A stretch of DNA of 64,000 nucleotides. Source: Thiorhodovibrio frisius (GTDB lineage Bacteria; Pseudomonadota; Gammaproteobacteria; Chromatiales; Chromatiaceae). Within the stretch, counting starts at the first letter, position 1. Each line of letters starts with the position of its first letter. The position numbers and the translations under genes were made by a program. Below the pieces are notes generated by a model, which saw only the letters and a list, made by a program, of their open reading frames with translations, was not told the origin of the DNA and did not search any database. Of this stretch, positions 43,732 through 52,343 are shown in pieces. The stretch spans positions 2,660,501-2,724,500 of the forward strand of contig NZ_CP121471.1 of NCBI RefSeq assembly GCF_033954835.1. The letters run 5' to 3'.

Positions 43732-45348
43732 TCAGGTCTTAAAACGCTCCACCAACGCTTCAAGCTCCCCAGCCAGCGTGCTGAGCTGCTCGGAGGCCGC
43801 CTTGGTTTCGGCCGCCGCCTGGGCATTACCCTCGGCGGCGTCGGAGATGCGGGTCACATTGCGATTCATCTCTTCGGCCACGGCACTCTGCTCCTCGGCG
43901 GAGCTGGCCAGTTGGGTGTTGACGTCGTTGATGGTGATCACGGAGCTGGAAATAGCCTCGAGCGACTGATTGGCCTCAGCCGAACTGTCCAGACTTGATT
44001 GCGCATGCTGTTGGCTTTGCTCCATCACCTTCACCGCGCGCCCGCTGGCCTGCTGAAGGCGCTCGATCATCGCCTGAATTTCCTCGGTGGAACTCTGAGT
44101 GCGTGTCGCGAGCGAGCGCACCTCATCGGCGACCACCGCAAATCCGCGTCCGGCTTCGCCGGCACGCGCCGCCTCGATCGCAGCATTGAGCGCAAGCAGA
44201 TTTGTTTGCTCGGCAATACCGCGAATCACGTCCAGCACGCTGCCGATTTGCTGACTGTCCTTGCCGAGTTCGGCGATTACCTCGGCCGCGCGCTGCACCT
44301 CGGCGGCAAGTTGCTCGATCTTGCCCATGGCGCCCGAGACCACTTCGGCGCCGGTCTCGGCAGCTGCTTTGGCCTCGCCGGTGGCATGGGCGCCCTCTTG
44401 CGCACCGCGGGCGACCTCCTGCGCCGTGGCGCTCATTTCGTTCATGGCGGTGGCGAGCTGATCAACCTCGTTGCGCTGATTGCTCACGCCCGCATTGGTC
44501 CGATCTGTAACGCTGGCCAGATCCCCGGCGGCGCCGGTGAGCTGACGGGTGGCGTCCAGCACCCGGGCGATCAGATCATGGAAATTATCCATCATGGCGT
44601 TGAAGGCGCCGGAGGCACGGCCAATTTCGTCCTGACCACGCACGTCCAGCCGATGCCTCAGATCGCCATCGCCCTCGGCAATTCCCTGCAAACCGGTGGT
44701 CATGTCATGCAAGGGCCTGGTGACGAAGTACTTAACAAAAAAATACATCACCAGCATCACCGGCAAACTGAGCAGAACGGCTACGGTATAGATCTCAATC
44801 CCGAAGCGACTAACATCACGATTGACGTCTTCAAGGCTGATTTCAAGCGACACCGCACCCAACACCGAACCCGCAGGCGCTATCGTGTGACACAGGGTAC
44901 AGTTCTTGCCCAGATAGTCCTCGCTGCTGATCACCGGCATGATCTTGCGCAGGCTGTTGCCGTCCTCCGACAGCTCACTGAAGGGCTCGCCGGTCTCCAG
45001 CACTTGGCGTTCGGTGCGGTTGCGCGGCTGCTCATTCTCGGTTCCCTGACCATATTGGCCGGCGACATTTTTGCCCCGGAGAACACGCAGATCGTTCAGA
45101 TTGCGCAACTCGACGATCTGGTCGAGAAACTCCGCCCGCTGACTGATCATGCCGGTGATCATCAGCGTAGTGAGACCGGCCATGGTGATTTCGTGCAGGG
45201 TTTCGGAAAATGCCTCAGCCTCCTCTATGGCGGTATTGCGCTGCTCCTGAGCTGCCCACAGAATCATCCCAGTCCAGGCGGGAAAGAGAACCAGCCACAG
45301 GGAAACCATCAGCCGTGCCCAGATCGGAAAGTCTCGAATTTTTCTCAT
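43732..45348 (-). CDS. Methyl-accepting chemotaxis protein with periplasmic c-type haem motif
   Basis: The 538-residue chemoreceptor starts with a membrane helix (about 12-33). A periplasmic domain follows with the haem-c motif C150-TLC-H154 after [16 protein letters not shown]. The second membrane helix (about 185-207) is followed by a HAMP domain and the signalling hairpin ([20 protein letters not shown], then [18 protein letters not shown]). The [16 protein letters not shown] and [15 protein letters not shown] pattern is that of haem-binding periplasmic sensor domains (DUF3365/Tll0287-like). It would couple redox, oxygen or NO sensing to motility. No other che genes lie nearby. Confidence 0.9.
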   Translation of the reverse strand: MRKIRDFPIWARLMVSLWLVLFPAWTGMILWAAQEQRNTAIEEAEAFSETLHEITMAGLTTLMITGMISQRAEFLDQIVELRNLNDLRVLRGKNVAGQYGQGTENEQPRNRTERQVLETGEPFSELSEDGNSLRKIMPVISSEDYLGKNCTLCHTIAPAGSVLGAVSLEISLEDVNRDVSRFGIEIYTVAVLLSLPVMLVMYFFVKYFVTRPLHDMTTGLQGIAEGDGDLRHRLDVRGQDEIGRASGAFNAMMDNFHDLIARVLDATRQLTGAAGDLASVTDRTNAGVSNQRNEVDQLATAMNEMSATAQEVARGAQEGAHATGEAKAAAETGAEVVSGAMGKIEQLAAEVQRAAEVIAELGKDSQQIGSVLDVIRGIAEQTNLLALNAAIEAARAGEAGRGFAVVADEVRSLATRTQSSTEEIQAMIERLQQASGRAVKVMEQSQQHAQSSLDSSAEANQSLEAISSSVITINDVNTQLASSAEEQSAVAEEMNRNVTRISDAAEGNAQAAAETKAASEQLSTLAGELEALVERFKT

Positions 45349-45703
45349 AATGTGTTAGTGCGGCTTTAACTGTGCTAAACCCGCATTGCCAGAGCGAGCC
45401 AAGAAAGAAGGTAATTTCCGTACCGACAAAACAGCAAGCGCCTTGCTGCGCGGCGGCAGTGCGGGTTCCACTGCAATGGACTCGCGGGTTCAGTTGCGAC
45501 CACTCCCCGAAGACCAGCAACAGGTGCCCCCTGCAATTGTCGCAATTTTCCGTCGGGCCACTCTAGAGTCTAACGAAATTTTTTCATTCAGGCATAAGAC
45601 TTTGCCAAACTTTGCCGGCTCGGAGTATCGTCGAGTGCGAACCAAATCCCAAAACGAGCAAGCTTAGGTATAACCGCCCAAATTTACGGGCGCAGGCGCC
45701 ACC
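45349..45703. other. Intergenic stretch, nothing recognised
   Basis: About 355 bp separate the divergent chemoreceptor and AAA+ genes. It should hold both promoters. Short ORFs lack domains, and I see no repeat or hairpin worth naming. An AT-rich patch (45578-45610) is the only compositional feature. Confidence 0.35.
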
Positions 45704-47176
45704 ATGACTGATCTGCACGACCTTGACCTGATTCTGCGCTCAGAGACTCCAGTCCTCTTGGTTGAGTCCCTGGAGGAGCAACGCATTATCGAGCTGTTTA
45801 GCCGGCTGGCGATTCAGTTCGGCGTGCCGCTTTTTTGCTGGACTATGACCGATGGCCTGAGGCGCGCCGAATATGCCGCCCGCCCCCAGGCTGATCTGGC
45901 TGAGCCGGCGGAAATGCTGCGCCATATCAAAGTCAGCACCCAGCCTGGTATCTATCTGCTGCTCGACTTTCATCCTTTCCTCGACAATCCGCTGCACGTG
46001 CGGCTCATCAAAGAGATCGCGCTGGGCTTTGGCGATGTCGCCCGACGGCTGGTGCTAGTCAGCCACGCACTGGAGAGCCCGCCTGAGTTCCGGCATCTCA
46101 GCGCCCGCTTCGGCCTGCGTCTGCCCAATCGTAGCCGGCTGCTGGCACTGATTCGCGAAGAAGCCCAGCGCTGGCAGCATGCCGGGCCGCGCCGCGCCTT
46201 CCGCGCCAACCGCGGCGCGGTCGATCGGCTCTCGCGAACTCTGTTGGGGGTCACCGAATCCGACGCGCGGCGTTTGCTTCGCAATGCCATCCATCGCGAC
46301 GGCGCCATCACCGAAACTGACGTGGAGGAAATCACCCGCGCCAAGTATCAGTTGCTGAGCCCCGAGGGCAGCATCTCTTTTGAGTACGACACCGCCAGCT
46401 TTGGCGAAGTGGCCGGGCTTGATAACCTGAAAGCCTGGATCGACCTGCGTCGCACGCCCTTCCTGTCCGACGAGCCAAACGCCGAACGCCCGCGCGGCAT
46501 TATGCTGCTTGGCGTGCAGGGCGGTGGCAAAAGCCTGGCGGCCAAGGCGGTGGCCGGGCGCTTTGGCGTGCCACTGCTGCGGCTGGATTTTGGCGCGCTC
46601 TACAACAAATACATTGGCGAGACCGAGCGCAACCTGCGCGAATCCCTCAAAACCGCTGAGGTCATGGCGCCCTGCGTGCTCTGGCTGGATGAAATTGAAA
46701 AAGGCCTGGCCGGCGGCAGCAGCGACGAAGGCACCGGGCAGCGCATCATCGGCACCCTGCTCACCTGGATGGCGGAGCGCAAGGCGGCGGTCTTTCTGGT
46801 TGCCACCTCCAACGACATCAAGCAACTGCCGCCAGAACTGGTGCGCAAGGGTCGTTTCGATGAGATCTTCTTCGTCGACCTGCCCGATGCCGAGGTGCGC
46901 CGCGAGATCTTCCGCATCCATCTGGCCAAGCGCAATCTCAACCCGGACGATTTCGATCTCGACCAACTCGCCGCCCTGTCCGACGGTTTCTCCGGTGCCG
47001 GCATCGAGCAGGCCGTGGTCTCCGCCCTCTACGCCGCCCGCGCAGATGACAGCAGCGGGGTGAACACTCGCGCCATCGCAGCAGAACTGCAACGCACCCA
47101 GCCGCTCTCCGTGGTGATGGATGAGCAAATCGCCCGCCTGCGCCACTGGGCGCGCAGCCGCACGGTGCCGGCTTAA
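45704..47176 (+). CDS. AAA+ ATPase, Ycf46-like
   Basis: The 490-residue protein has an N-terminal domain of about 230 residues ([20 protein letters not shown]...) and one AAA+ module. Walker A is [20 protein letters not shown] (about residues 265-284) and Walker B is [13 protein letters not shown] (about 323-335). The arginine-finger segment is [16 protein letters not shown]. It resembles Ycf46-type ATPases of cyanobacteria and purple bacteria, some linked to inorganic carbon use or photosynthesis; the role here is unknown. It is monocistronic, and the 56-bp interspersed repeat begins at its stop codon. Confidence 0.88.
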   Translation: MTDLHDLDLILRSETPVLLVESLEEQRIIELFSRLAIQFGVPLFCWTMTDGLRRAEYAARPQADLAEPAEMLRHIKVSTQPGIYLLLDFHPFLDNPLHVRLIKEIALGFGDVARRLVLVSHALESPPEFRHLSARFGLRLPNRSRLLALIREEAQRWQHAGPRRAFRANRGAVDRLSRTLLGVTESDARRLLRNAIHRDGAITETDVEEITRAKYQLLSPEGSISFEYDTASFGEVAGLDNLKAWIDLRRTPFLSDEPNAERPRGIMLLGVQGGGKSLAAKAVAGRFGVPLLRLDFGALYNKYIGETERNLRESLKTAEVMAPCVLWLDEIEKGLAGGSSDEGTGQRIIGTLLTWMAERKAAVFLVATSNDIKQLPPELVRKGRFDEIFFVDLPDAEVRREIFRIHLAKRNLNPDDFDLDQLAALSDGFSGAGIEQAVVSALYAARADDSSGVNTRAIAAELQRTQPLSVVMDEQIARLRHWARSRTVPA

Positions 47177-47229
47177 CGCTCATGGTCACGGCCACCCCGG
47201 CGGATGAAGCCCGTTGTTTCACGGTAAGG
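47174..47229 (+). repeat. 56-bp interspersed repeat, copy 2
   Basis: Starts at the stop codon of the AAA+ gene and matches 36399-36454 (inverted) with two mismatches in 56 bases. It reads TAACGCTCATGGTCACGGCC at the start and TTGTTTCACGGTAAGG at the end. No perfect hairpin is evident. Confidence 0.75.
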
Positions 47230-47350
47230 CTATATGGCTAAGCGCCTAGGCTGTTATTCTATCGCCATTGCCTGAGCGATGAACCATGGCGCGCAGCCGG
47301 CAATGACAGTGGCGCGCTCCCGCTTCTTTCTGCCTGCCGGTCAATCCTTT

Positions 47351-48892
47351 ATGAATTCGGACACGCCCCGCGCGGACTCGTTAGAATCGCCCGCTAACAC
47401 GGAAGCCTCGGCAGAACCCTTTGCCGCACTGGACCTGGGGTCGAACTCTTTTCATCTGCTGATCGCACGCAGCGACGGCGGCACTCTGAAAGTGATGGAC
47501 CGCTACAAGGAGATGGTGCGCCTAGGCGAAGGACTCACCCCGCTCAAAGACCTGCGACCAGAGGTGGCCGACCGCGCGGTAGCTTGCCTGGAGCGCATCG
47601 GCCAGCGACTGCGCGCGCTCAAGCCCGCCAATGTGCGGGTGGTGGGCACCAATACCCTGCGCCAGTTGCGGCCGAGTTCAGATTTTCTGCCACGGGCCGA
47701 AGCGGCGCTCGGGCAGCCAATCGAGGTCATCGCCGGGCGTGAGGAAGCCCGACTAGTTTATCTCGGCGTCGCTCACGGGCTCGCAATTGGCGATGAAAAA
47801 CGCCTGGTGATCGACATTGGCGGCGGCAGCACCGAATTGATTGTCGGACACGCCTTCACACCACTGCAGCGCGAAAGTCTGCACATGGGCTGTGTGAGCA
47901 TGTCGCAGCGTTTTTTTGCCGACGGAAAAATCAACCTCGAATCGATGGACCGCGCGGAACTGGCAGCGGCCATAGAAATCCGCCCAGTCCGCCAGCTATT
48001 TCGCCATGCCGGCTGGGAAACTGCGACCGGCAGTTCGGGCACGATCAAGGCCATCGCCTCGGTTCTGGCCGGCGAGGGCTGGTCGCCCGAGGGTATCAGC
48101 GCCGAAGGCTTGACGCGCCTGCGCGAGGCGCTGATCGACTGCGGCAAGACCGAGGATCTGCGTTTCAAGAACTTAAGCGACAGACGCCGTCCGGTATTTG
48201 CCGGCGGAGTGGCCGTGCTGCGCGCACTCTTCCAGAACCTGTCCATCGACCAGATGCGGGTATCTGATCAGGCGTTGCGTGAAGGGGTCATCTATGAGCT
48301 GATCGGCCGCACCCAGCATGAAGATGTGCGCGAACGCACGGTGGCGACCCTGTGCCGGCGCTTCGATGTCGATCTGGAGCAGGCCCGTCGGGTCGAGCAG
48401 TCCGCGTTGCGGCTCTATGAGCAGGTCGGCGCAAATTGGCGACTCGAGCGCCCGGAATACCAATGCATGCTCGGCTGGGCTGCGCAGTTGCACGAGATCG
48501 GGCTTGCAGTCTCCCACAGTCAGTACCAGAAACATGGCGCCTATCTGCTGCGCAATGCGGATCTGTCCGGTTTCACCCGTCAGGAGCAGGATGTGCTAGC
48601 CATTCTGGTCCTGGCACATCGGCGCAAAGTCCCTGAAGATGCGTTTGCCGGCCTGCCGGAAAGCAAACAGGATTGCGCGCGCCGGCTTTGCGTCCTGCTG
48701 CGCCTAGCGGTTCTGATCCATCGCGGGCGCTCGGCCACCGCCAAGCCCAATCCGATGTTAAGCGCCGATGAGAACGCCTTGTCGCTGTGCTTCCCGGACG
48801 GCTGGCTGAACAACCACCCGCTAAGCCGCCTTGAGCTTGAGGAAGAATCCGAACGTCTGAAGCAGGTCGGCATTACGCTTCGGTTTCACTAA
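47351..48892 (+). CDS. ppx: Exopolyphosphatase (Ppx/GppA family)
   Basis: The 513-residue enzyme removes terminal phosphates from polyphosphate, or hydrolyses pppGpp. The N-terminal ASKHA fold shows AALDLGSNSFHLLIARSDGG (about residue 30) and RLVIDIGGGSTELIVG (about 160). The C-terminal HD-like domain (QLHEIGLAVSHSQYQKHGAY; VLAILVLAHRRKVP) is present, so the protein is of the long type. The start at 47351 (MNSDTPRADS) is a choice. The open frame begins at 47279, and neither ATG has a strong ribosome site. Confidence 0.92.
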   Translation: MNSDTPRADSLESPANTEASAEPFAALDLGSNSFHLLIARSDGGTLKVMDRYKEMVRLGEGLTPLKDLRPEVADRAVACLERIGQRLRALKPANVRVVGTNTLRQLRPSSDFLPRAEAALGQPIEVIAGREEARLVYLGVAHGLAIGDEKRLVIDIGGGSTELIVGHAFTPLQRESLHMGCVSMSQRFFADGKINLESMDRAELAAAIEIRPVRQLFRHAGWETATGSSGTIKAIASVLAGEGWSPEGISAEGLTRLREALIDCGKTEDLRFKNLSDRRRPVFAGGVAVLRALFQNLSIDQMRVSDQALREGVIYELIGRTQHEDVRERTVATLCRRFDVDLEQARRVEQSALRLYEQVGANWRLERPEYQCMLGWAAQLHEIGLAVSHSQYQKHGAYLLRNADLSGFTRQEQDVLAILVLAHRRKVPEDAFAGLPESKQDCARRLCVLLRLAVLIHRGRSATAKPNPMLSADENALSLCFPDGWLNNHPLSRLELEEESERLKQVGITLRFH

Positions 48893-48920
48893 CACTCATA
48901 ACAAGGCACAGGTTTGTGTG

Positions 48921-48937
48921 CGACGAAACTTTCGTCG
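48921..48937. promoter_or_regulatory. 17-bp palindrome between ppx and the SCP2-like gene
   Basis: CGACGAAA-C-TTTCGTCG is a perfect palindrome, followed 9 bp later by TTGTCA-N15-TAGAAT (48947-48973), a promoter-like pair for the downstream gene. It could be an operator or a weak terminator of ppx. Confidence 0.35.
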
Positions 48938-49048
48938 GCTGATTCTTTGTCAGCAGCAACTTCCTGTTAGAATCGACGGCCTTGAACGAAGGCAACAGAA
49001 CAATTTCACCACCACCCACAGGCTCAAACTGAAGGAGGTTTGATCAAC

Positions 49049-49462
49049 ATGGCTCAACTCTTTTCCGCTGAATGGATGAATCAACTCAAGGATGCCTGGA
49101 ACGCCGACCCTGAAGTCAGCCAGAAGCTGGCCGACATCAACTTCAGCTCAACCATTAGCTGCGGCTTCAAGGATGAAGAAAACCCACGCGGTGTTTTTGT
49201 CGTCGAAAACGGCATCTGCACCAGCGCTGGTGACTGGAACGGCGAGGCGCCCGACTGGGACATGCGCGCCGAGATGAAAGACTGGCTGAAGTGGGTCGAG
49301 AAAGGCATCGGCATGATGGGGCTTGGCACGGCTTACGCCACTGGCAAACTCAAGTTCAAGGTCGGTGATTACAGCGCGATGATTAAAGACCCACGCATGG
49401 CCGGGCCTTTTGTCAAAAGCTTCGGCCTCATGCAGCAGGTCGGTGCTGACGAACTCGGCTAA
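49049..49462 (+). CDS. SCP2 sterol-binding domain protein
   Basis: The 137-residue protein has the SCP2-like lipid-carrier fold pattern: LADINFSSTISCGFKDEENP, then GVFVVENGICTSAGDWNGEA; later YATGKLKFKVGDYSAMIKDP. Related small proteins bind hydrophobic ligands, but the ligand here is unknown. The ATG at 49049 follows a perfect AAGGAGG about 10 bp upstream. Strong translation signals and its own promoter-like and terminator-like elements suggest a well-expressed single gene. Confidence 0.8.
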   Translation: MAQLFSAEWMNQLKDAWNADPEVSQKLADINFSSTISCGFKDEENPRGVFVVENGICTSAGDWNGEAPDWDMRAEMKDWLKWVEKGIGMMGLGTAYATGKLKFKVGDYSAMIKDPRMAGPFVKSFGLMQQVGADELG

Positions 49463-49485
49463 ACGTTGCTTAACTTTTGTGCCCG

Positions 49486-49528
49486 GCCGATCCCGCGTTC
49501 TGCCCAAACCGCAAGGCGCGGGATCGGC
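49486..49528 (+). terminator. Hairpin after the SCP2-like gene
   Basis: The arms GCCGATCCCGCG (49486-49497) and CGCGGGATCGGC (49517-49528) are perfect complements, followed by TGTTGTG. It lies 24 bp after the stop codon, between convergent genes, so it probably ends transcription although the T-run is poor. Confidence 0.6.
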
Positions 49529-49597
49529 TGTTGTGCGCGAACGCGAGTGCTGATCCTGCCTGACTCTCGGTTGAATCCCAGCTGAGTCGCATCTGAA

Positions 49598-50425
49598 TCA
49601 CATCGGTCGATGGGAAGCAAAAGAGTCCCAAACCGCTTGATGCAAATCCTTGATCAACCCCAGATCGACGCAGACTGAAGCCAAATTCTCGGCATCCAGC
49701 AAATGCAGAGCCGCCCCGCCCTTGATTTGCCCCGGCGCCTCGGATTCCCCGAGTTGATCGACCACCAGGGCAGCTTGGCGAAAGTCCTGATCCTGGGTGT
49801 AATGGCTAAGGGTGACGATCAAGGTGTCGAGCCCGGCGGCCAATGCAGCAGCAGCCCCGTTGTCTGAATCCTCGATCACCGCGCAGTCACTCGGCCCAAG
49901 CCCAAGCTGCTCCAGTGCCAGGGTAAAAATATCCGGTGCCGGCTTTTTACGCGGCACCACATCGCCGGCAGCGATGACCTCGAACCAGTCGCGCAGGCCG
50001 AGTTCACCCGTATTATCCAAGAGCGCGGTGACATTCTCAGGTGTTGTGGTGGTAGCAATCGCCAGGCGCATGCCAGCGGCGCGCGCCTCGCGCAGCAGCC
50101 GCAGGACGCCATTGCGCAGTGGCACATCGCCCTGCCCCAGCAACGCGACATAATGGCGCGTCTTGGCCCGGTGCAGCCCGGCGATAAAGTCTGTAAGCGC
50201 CTGCCCTGCCGGTGGGACGAAACCAGGACAGTGGTGCTCGATATACCGCGCGATGCGCTCCTTGCCGCCGGTGACCCGCAGCAACTCGCCATAGAGGGCT
50301 TCTGACCACTGCCAGTCGAGCCCGGCCTCAGCAAAAGCAGCATTGAACGCAACCCGATGACCATCACGCTCGGTATCGGCCAGGGTGCCGTCCACGTCAA
50401 AAATCAGTGCTTGCAGTTGACCCAC
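49598..50425 (-). CDS. cbbY: HAD-superfamily phosphatase, CbbY type
   Basis: The 275-residue protein has the HAD motifs LIFDVDGTLADTERDGHR (about residues 7-24, nucleophile Asp), AIATTTTPENVTALLD, KKPAPDIFTLALEQLG and VIEDSDNGAAAALAAG, plus a helical cap. CbbY phosphatases hydrolyse xylulose 1,5-bisphosphate, a Rubisco inhibitor, in Calvin-cycle bacteria. The DGHRVAFNAAF cap start fits that group, but other HAD sugar phosphatases look similar. No Calvin-cycle genes are adjacent. Confidence 0.82.
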   Translation of the reverse strand: MGQLQALIFDVDGTLADTERDGHRVAFNAAFAEAGLDWQWSEALYGELLRVTGGKERIARYIEHHCPGFVPPAGQALTDFIAGLHRAKTRHYVALLGQGDVPLRNGVLRLLREARAAGMRLAIATTTTPENVTALLDNTGELGLRDWFEVIAAGDVVPRKKPAPDIFTLALEQLGLGPSDCAVIEDSDNGAAAALAAGLDTLIVTLSHYTQDQDFRQAALVVDQLGESEAPGQIKGGAALHLLDAENLASVCVDLGLIKDLHQAVWDSFASHRPM

Positions 50426-50691
50426 GACAGACCTCCAACAAAGTTTTCAAGCGCATAGCCGGGTTTTTCACCCAGTCATGCGCGCCTGCATCGCACCATA
50501 GCATGGAGGTATCTAAGGCGTGGCAAGCGGCAATGTTTGCCGAGACCATCATCATCTGGTAGAAAAGCGCGTTCGCCGTCGCGGTCCGATTCGGCCGACC
50601 ACGGCTGAAAGCGCGGCTCGTGTGAACTGCAATCACGGATTGAAGCGGGCTAGGCTAGTTAATAACCATTGTTTCCTTAAGGAGAAACGCA

Positions 50692-51126
50692 ATGGCTGAT
50701 ACACAAAAAGAAGGGGCCAGGGCATTCGGTTTCGAACCCTATCAGGCCGGTACCGACGAAGAGTACATGAACTCGGAGCAGGAAACGCATTTTCGCGAGA
50801 TCCTGCTGGCATGGAAACGCACCCTGATGGAGGAGGTTGATCGCACCGTTCATCACATGCAGGATGAGGCGACGAATTTCCCCGACCCCAACGACCGCGC
50901 GACTCAGGAGTCCGAGTTCAGCCTTGAGCTGCGCACCCGCGACCGCGAGCGCAAGCTGATCAAAAAAATCGACGAAGCACTCGAGCGACTTGATGAGCAT
51001 GACTATGGCTATTGCGAGGCCTGTGGTGTGGACATCGGCATCCGTCGGCTCGAAGCAAGACCCACGGCCACCCTGTGCATTGACTGCAAGACGCTCGACG
51101 AGATCCGCGAAAAGCAGCGCGGCTAA
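50692..51126 (+). CDS. dksA: RNA polymerase-binding transcription factor DksA
   Basis: The 144-residue protein inserts a coiled-coil into the RNA polymerase secondary channel and works with ppGpp in the stringent response. Coiled-coil tip residues lie in [20 protein letters not shown]. The zinc finger is [20 protein letters not shown] then LCIDCK. AAGGAG precedes the ATG. It is followed 39 bp later by gluQ, as in many gammaproteobacteria, and they probably form an operon. Confidence 0.97.
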   Translation: MADTQKEGARAFGFEPYQAGTDEEYMNSEQETHFREILLAWKRTLMEEVDRTVHHMQDEATNFPDPNDRATQESEFSLELRTRDRERKLIKKIDEALERLDEHDYGYCEACGVDIGIRRLEARPTATLCIDCKTLDEIREKQRG

Positions 51127-51165
51127 GATCGCGCGCCCACGGCAGGCTGAAAGATCGCGCTGGCA

Positions 51166-52128
51166 TTGACCGCCCACCCGGCTCCCAATGCCATCGTAGG
51201 CGAGCCTGCCAGCAGCGTCCCCTACTGCGGGCGCTTCGCCCCCTCGCCCACCGGGCTGCTGCACTTTGGCTCCCTGGTTGCCGCGCTCGGCAGTTATCTG
51301 GACGCGCGTGCTGCAGGCGGTGCCTGGCTGGTGCGTATCGAAGACCTCGACCAGAATCGCGAAGTGCCTGGCGCGGCAGCCGGCATCTTGCGCACCCTGG
51401 AGCGTTACGGGATGCAGTGGGATGGCAGGGTCGTCTATCAACGCCAGCGCCTGAGTCTTTACCAGGACGCGCTGGCAGACCTTGGCCGTCGCGGCCTGAC
51501 CTACCCGTGCGGCTGCTCGCGCAAGGAAATTGCCGCCAGCGCCCGATCCGGACCAGAAGGGCCGGTGTATCCTGGCACTTGCCGCGCGGGGCTGCCCCCA
51601 GGTCGCAACGCGCGCACCCTGCGGCTGCGCACGCGCGCCGAGGAGGTTGGCATCGAGGATCGCATCCAGGGCCGAGTGGCGCTGGCTGTCCATGTCGAGC
51701 TAGGCGATTTCGTGCTGCATCGCGCCGATGGCATTCCGGCCTATCAACTGGCGGTGGTGGTGGATGACGCCGCCCAGGAAGTCAATCAAATCGTCCGGGG
51801 GGCCGACCTGCTGCTGTCGTCCCTGCGCCAACGACTGTTGCAGCAGGCGCTCAACCTGCCCTGCCCCACCTATGCCCATTTGCCGGTCGCACTTGACAGC
51901 CAGGGGCACAAGCTGTCGAAATCTGATGCAGCCCGGCCGCTGGATGCGAGCGACCCGCTGCCAAGTCTTGCCTGCGCCTGGGGCTTTCTTGGCCAAGTGG
52001 CGCTGCCTTCTGAACTCGACCGATTGGAAGAGTTCTGGACATTCGCCATCGCGCACTGGTCAGCCGCTCGGGTGCCTAAAGGACCAACGCAGACTTCACC
52101 CATTTTTCACAAAGAGCGCGTACATTAA
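51166..52128 (+). CDS. gluQ: Glutamyl-Q tRNA(Asp) synthetase
   Basis: The 320-residue enzyme attaches glutamate to the queuosine base of tRNA(Asp). It contains the class I motifs GRFAPSPTGLLHFGSL (HIGH-like, about residues 22-37) and GHKLSKSDAA (KMSKS-like, about 247-256), and the zinc-binding CGCSRKEI. It lacks the anticodon-binding domain of GluRS, as expected. Initiation seems to use TTG at 51166 because no ATG lies before the conserved start. It follows dksA, which supports the assignment. Confidence 0.94.
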   Translation: MTAHPAPNAIVGEPASSVPYCGRFAPSPTGLLHFGSLVAALGSYLDARAAGGAWLVRIEDLDQNREVPGAAAGILRTLERYGMQWDGRVVYQRQRLSLYQDALADLGRRGLTYPCGCSRKEIAASARSGPEGPVYPGTCRAGLPPGRNARTLRLRTRAEEVGIEDRIQGRVALAVHVELGDFVLHRADGIPAYQLAVVVDDAAQEVNQIVRGADLLLSSLRQRLLQQALNLPCPTYAHLPVALDSQGHKLSKSDAARPLDASDPLPSLACAWGFLGQVALPSELDRLEEFWTFAIAHWSAARVPKGPTQTSPIFHKERVH

Positions 52129-52316
52129 GTCCTTGTCCAGCCAATCAAAGGGGACCAGCATGTGCGCCCCGATGATGCGACTGAATTCGCTTCTATAGGC
52201 TCGCCGCAGGAATACCTGGCTTGGGCGACTGGCGTCACATCTCGAAGGGGCTTTGGTCGGTTTCCGCCGCCAGCGCGCTCAGGATGTAGCCCTGCTCCGC
52301 CGCGACCTCGCTTTTG
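52096..52316 (-). pseudogene. Possible decayed gene between gluQ and xfp
   Basis: Two minus-strand frames look protein-like: [20 protein letters not shown] then DQSPFEM-stop (52235-52316), and VFLRRAYRSEFSRIIGAHML then VPFDWLDKDLMYALFVKNG-stop (52096 to about 52210). They may be pieces of lost genes that I cannot name. The second overlaps the gluQ 3' end. Confidence 0.3.
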
Positions 52317-52343
52317 CTTGACCACTTGTTACAGGAGAACCTC

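Noticed and set aside
43999-45369. Plus-strand frame of 456 codons opposite the chemoreceptor
   Set aside because: Antisense shadow of the methyl-accepting chemotaxis gene; no start signal or domain.
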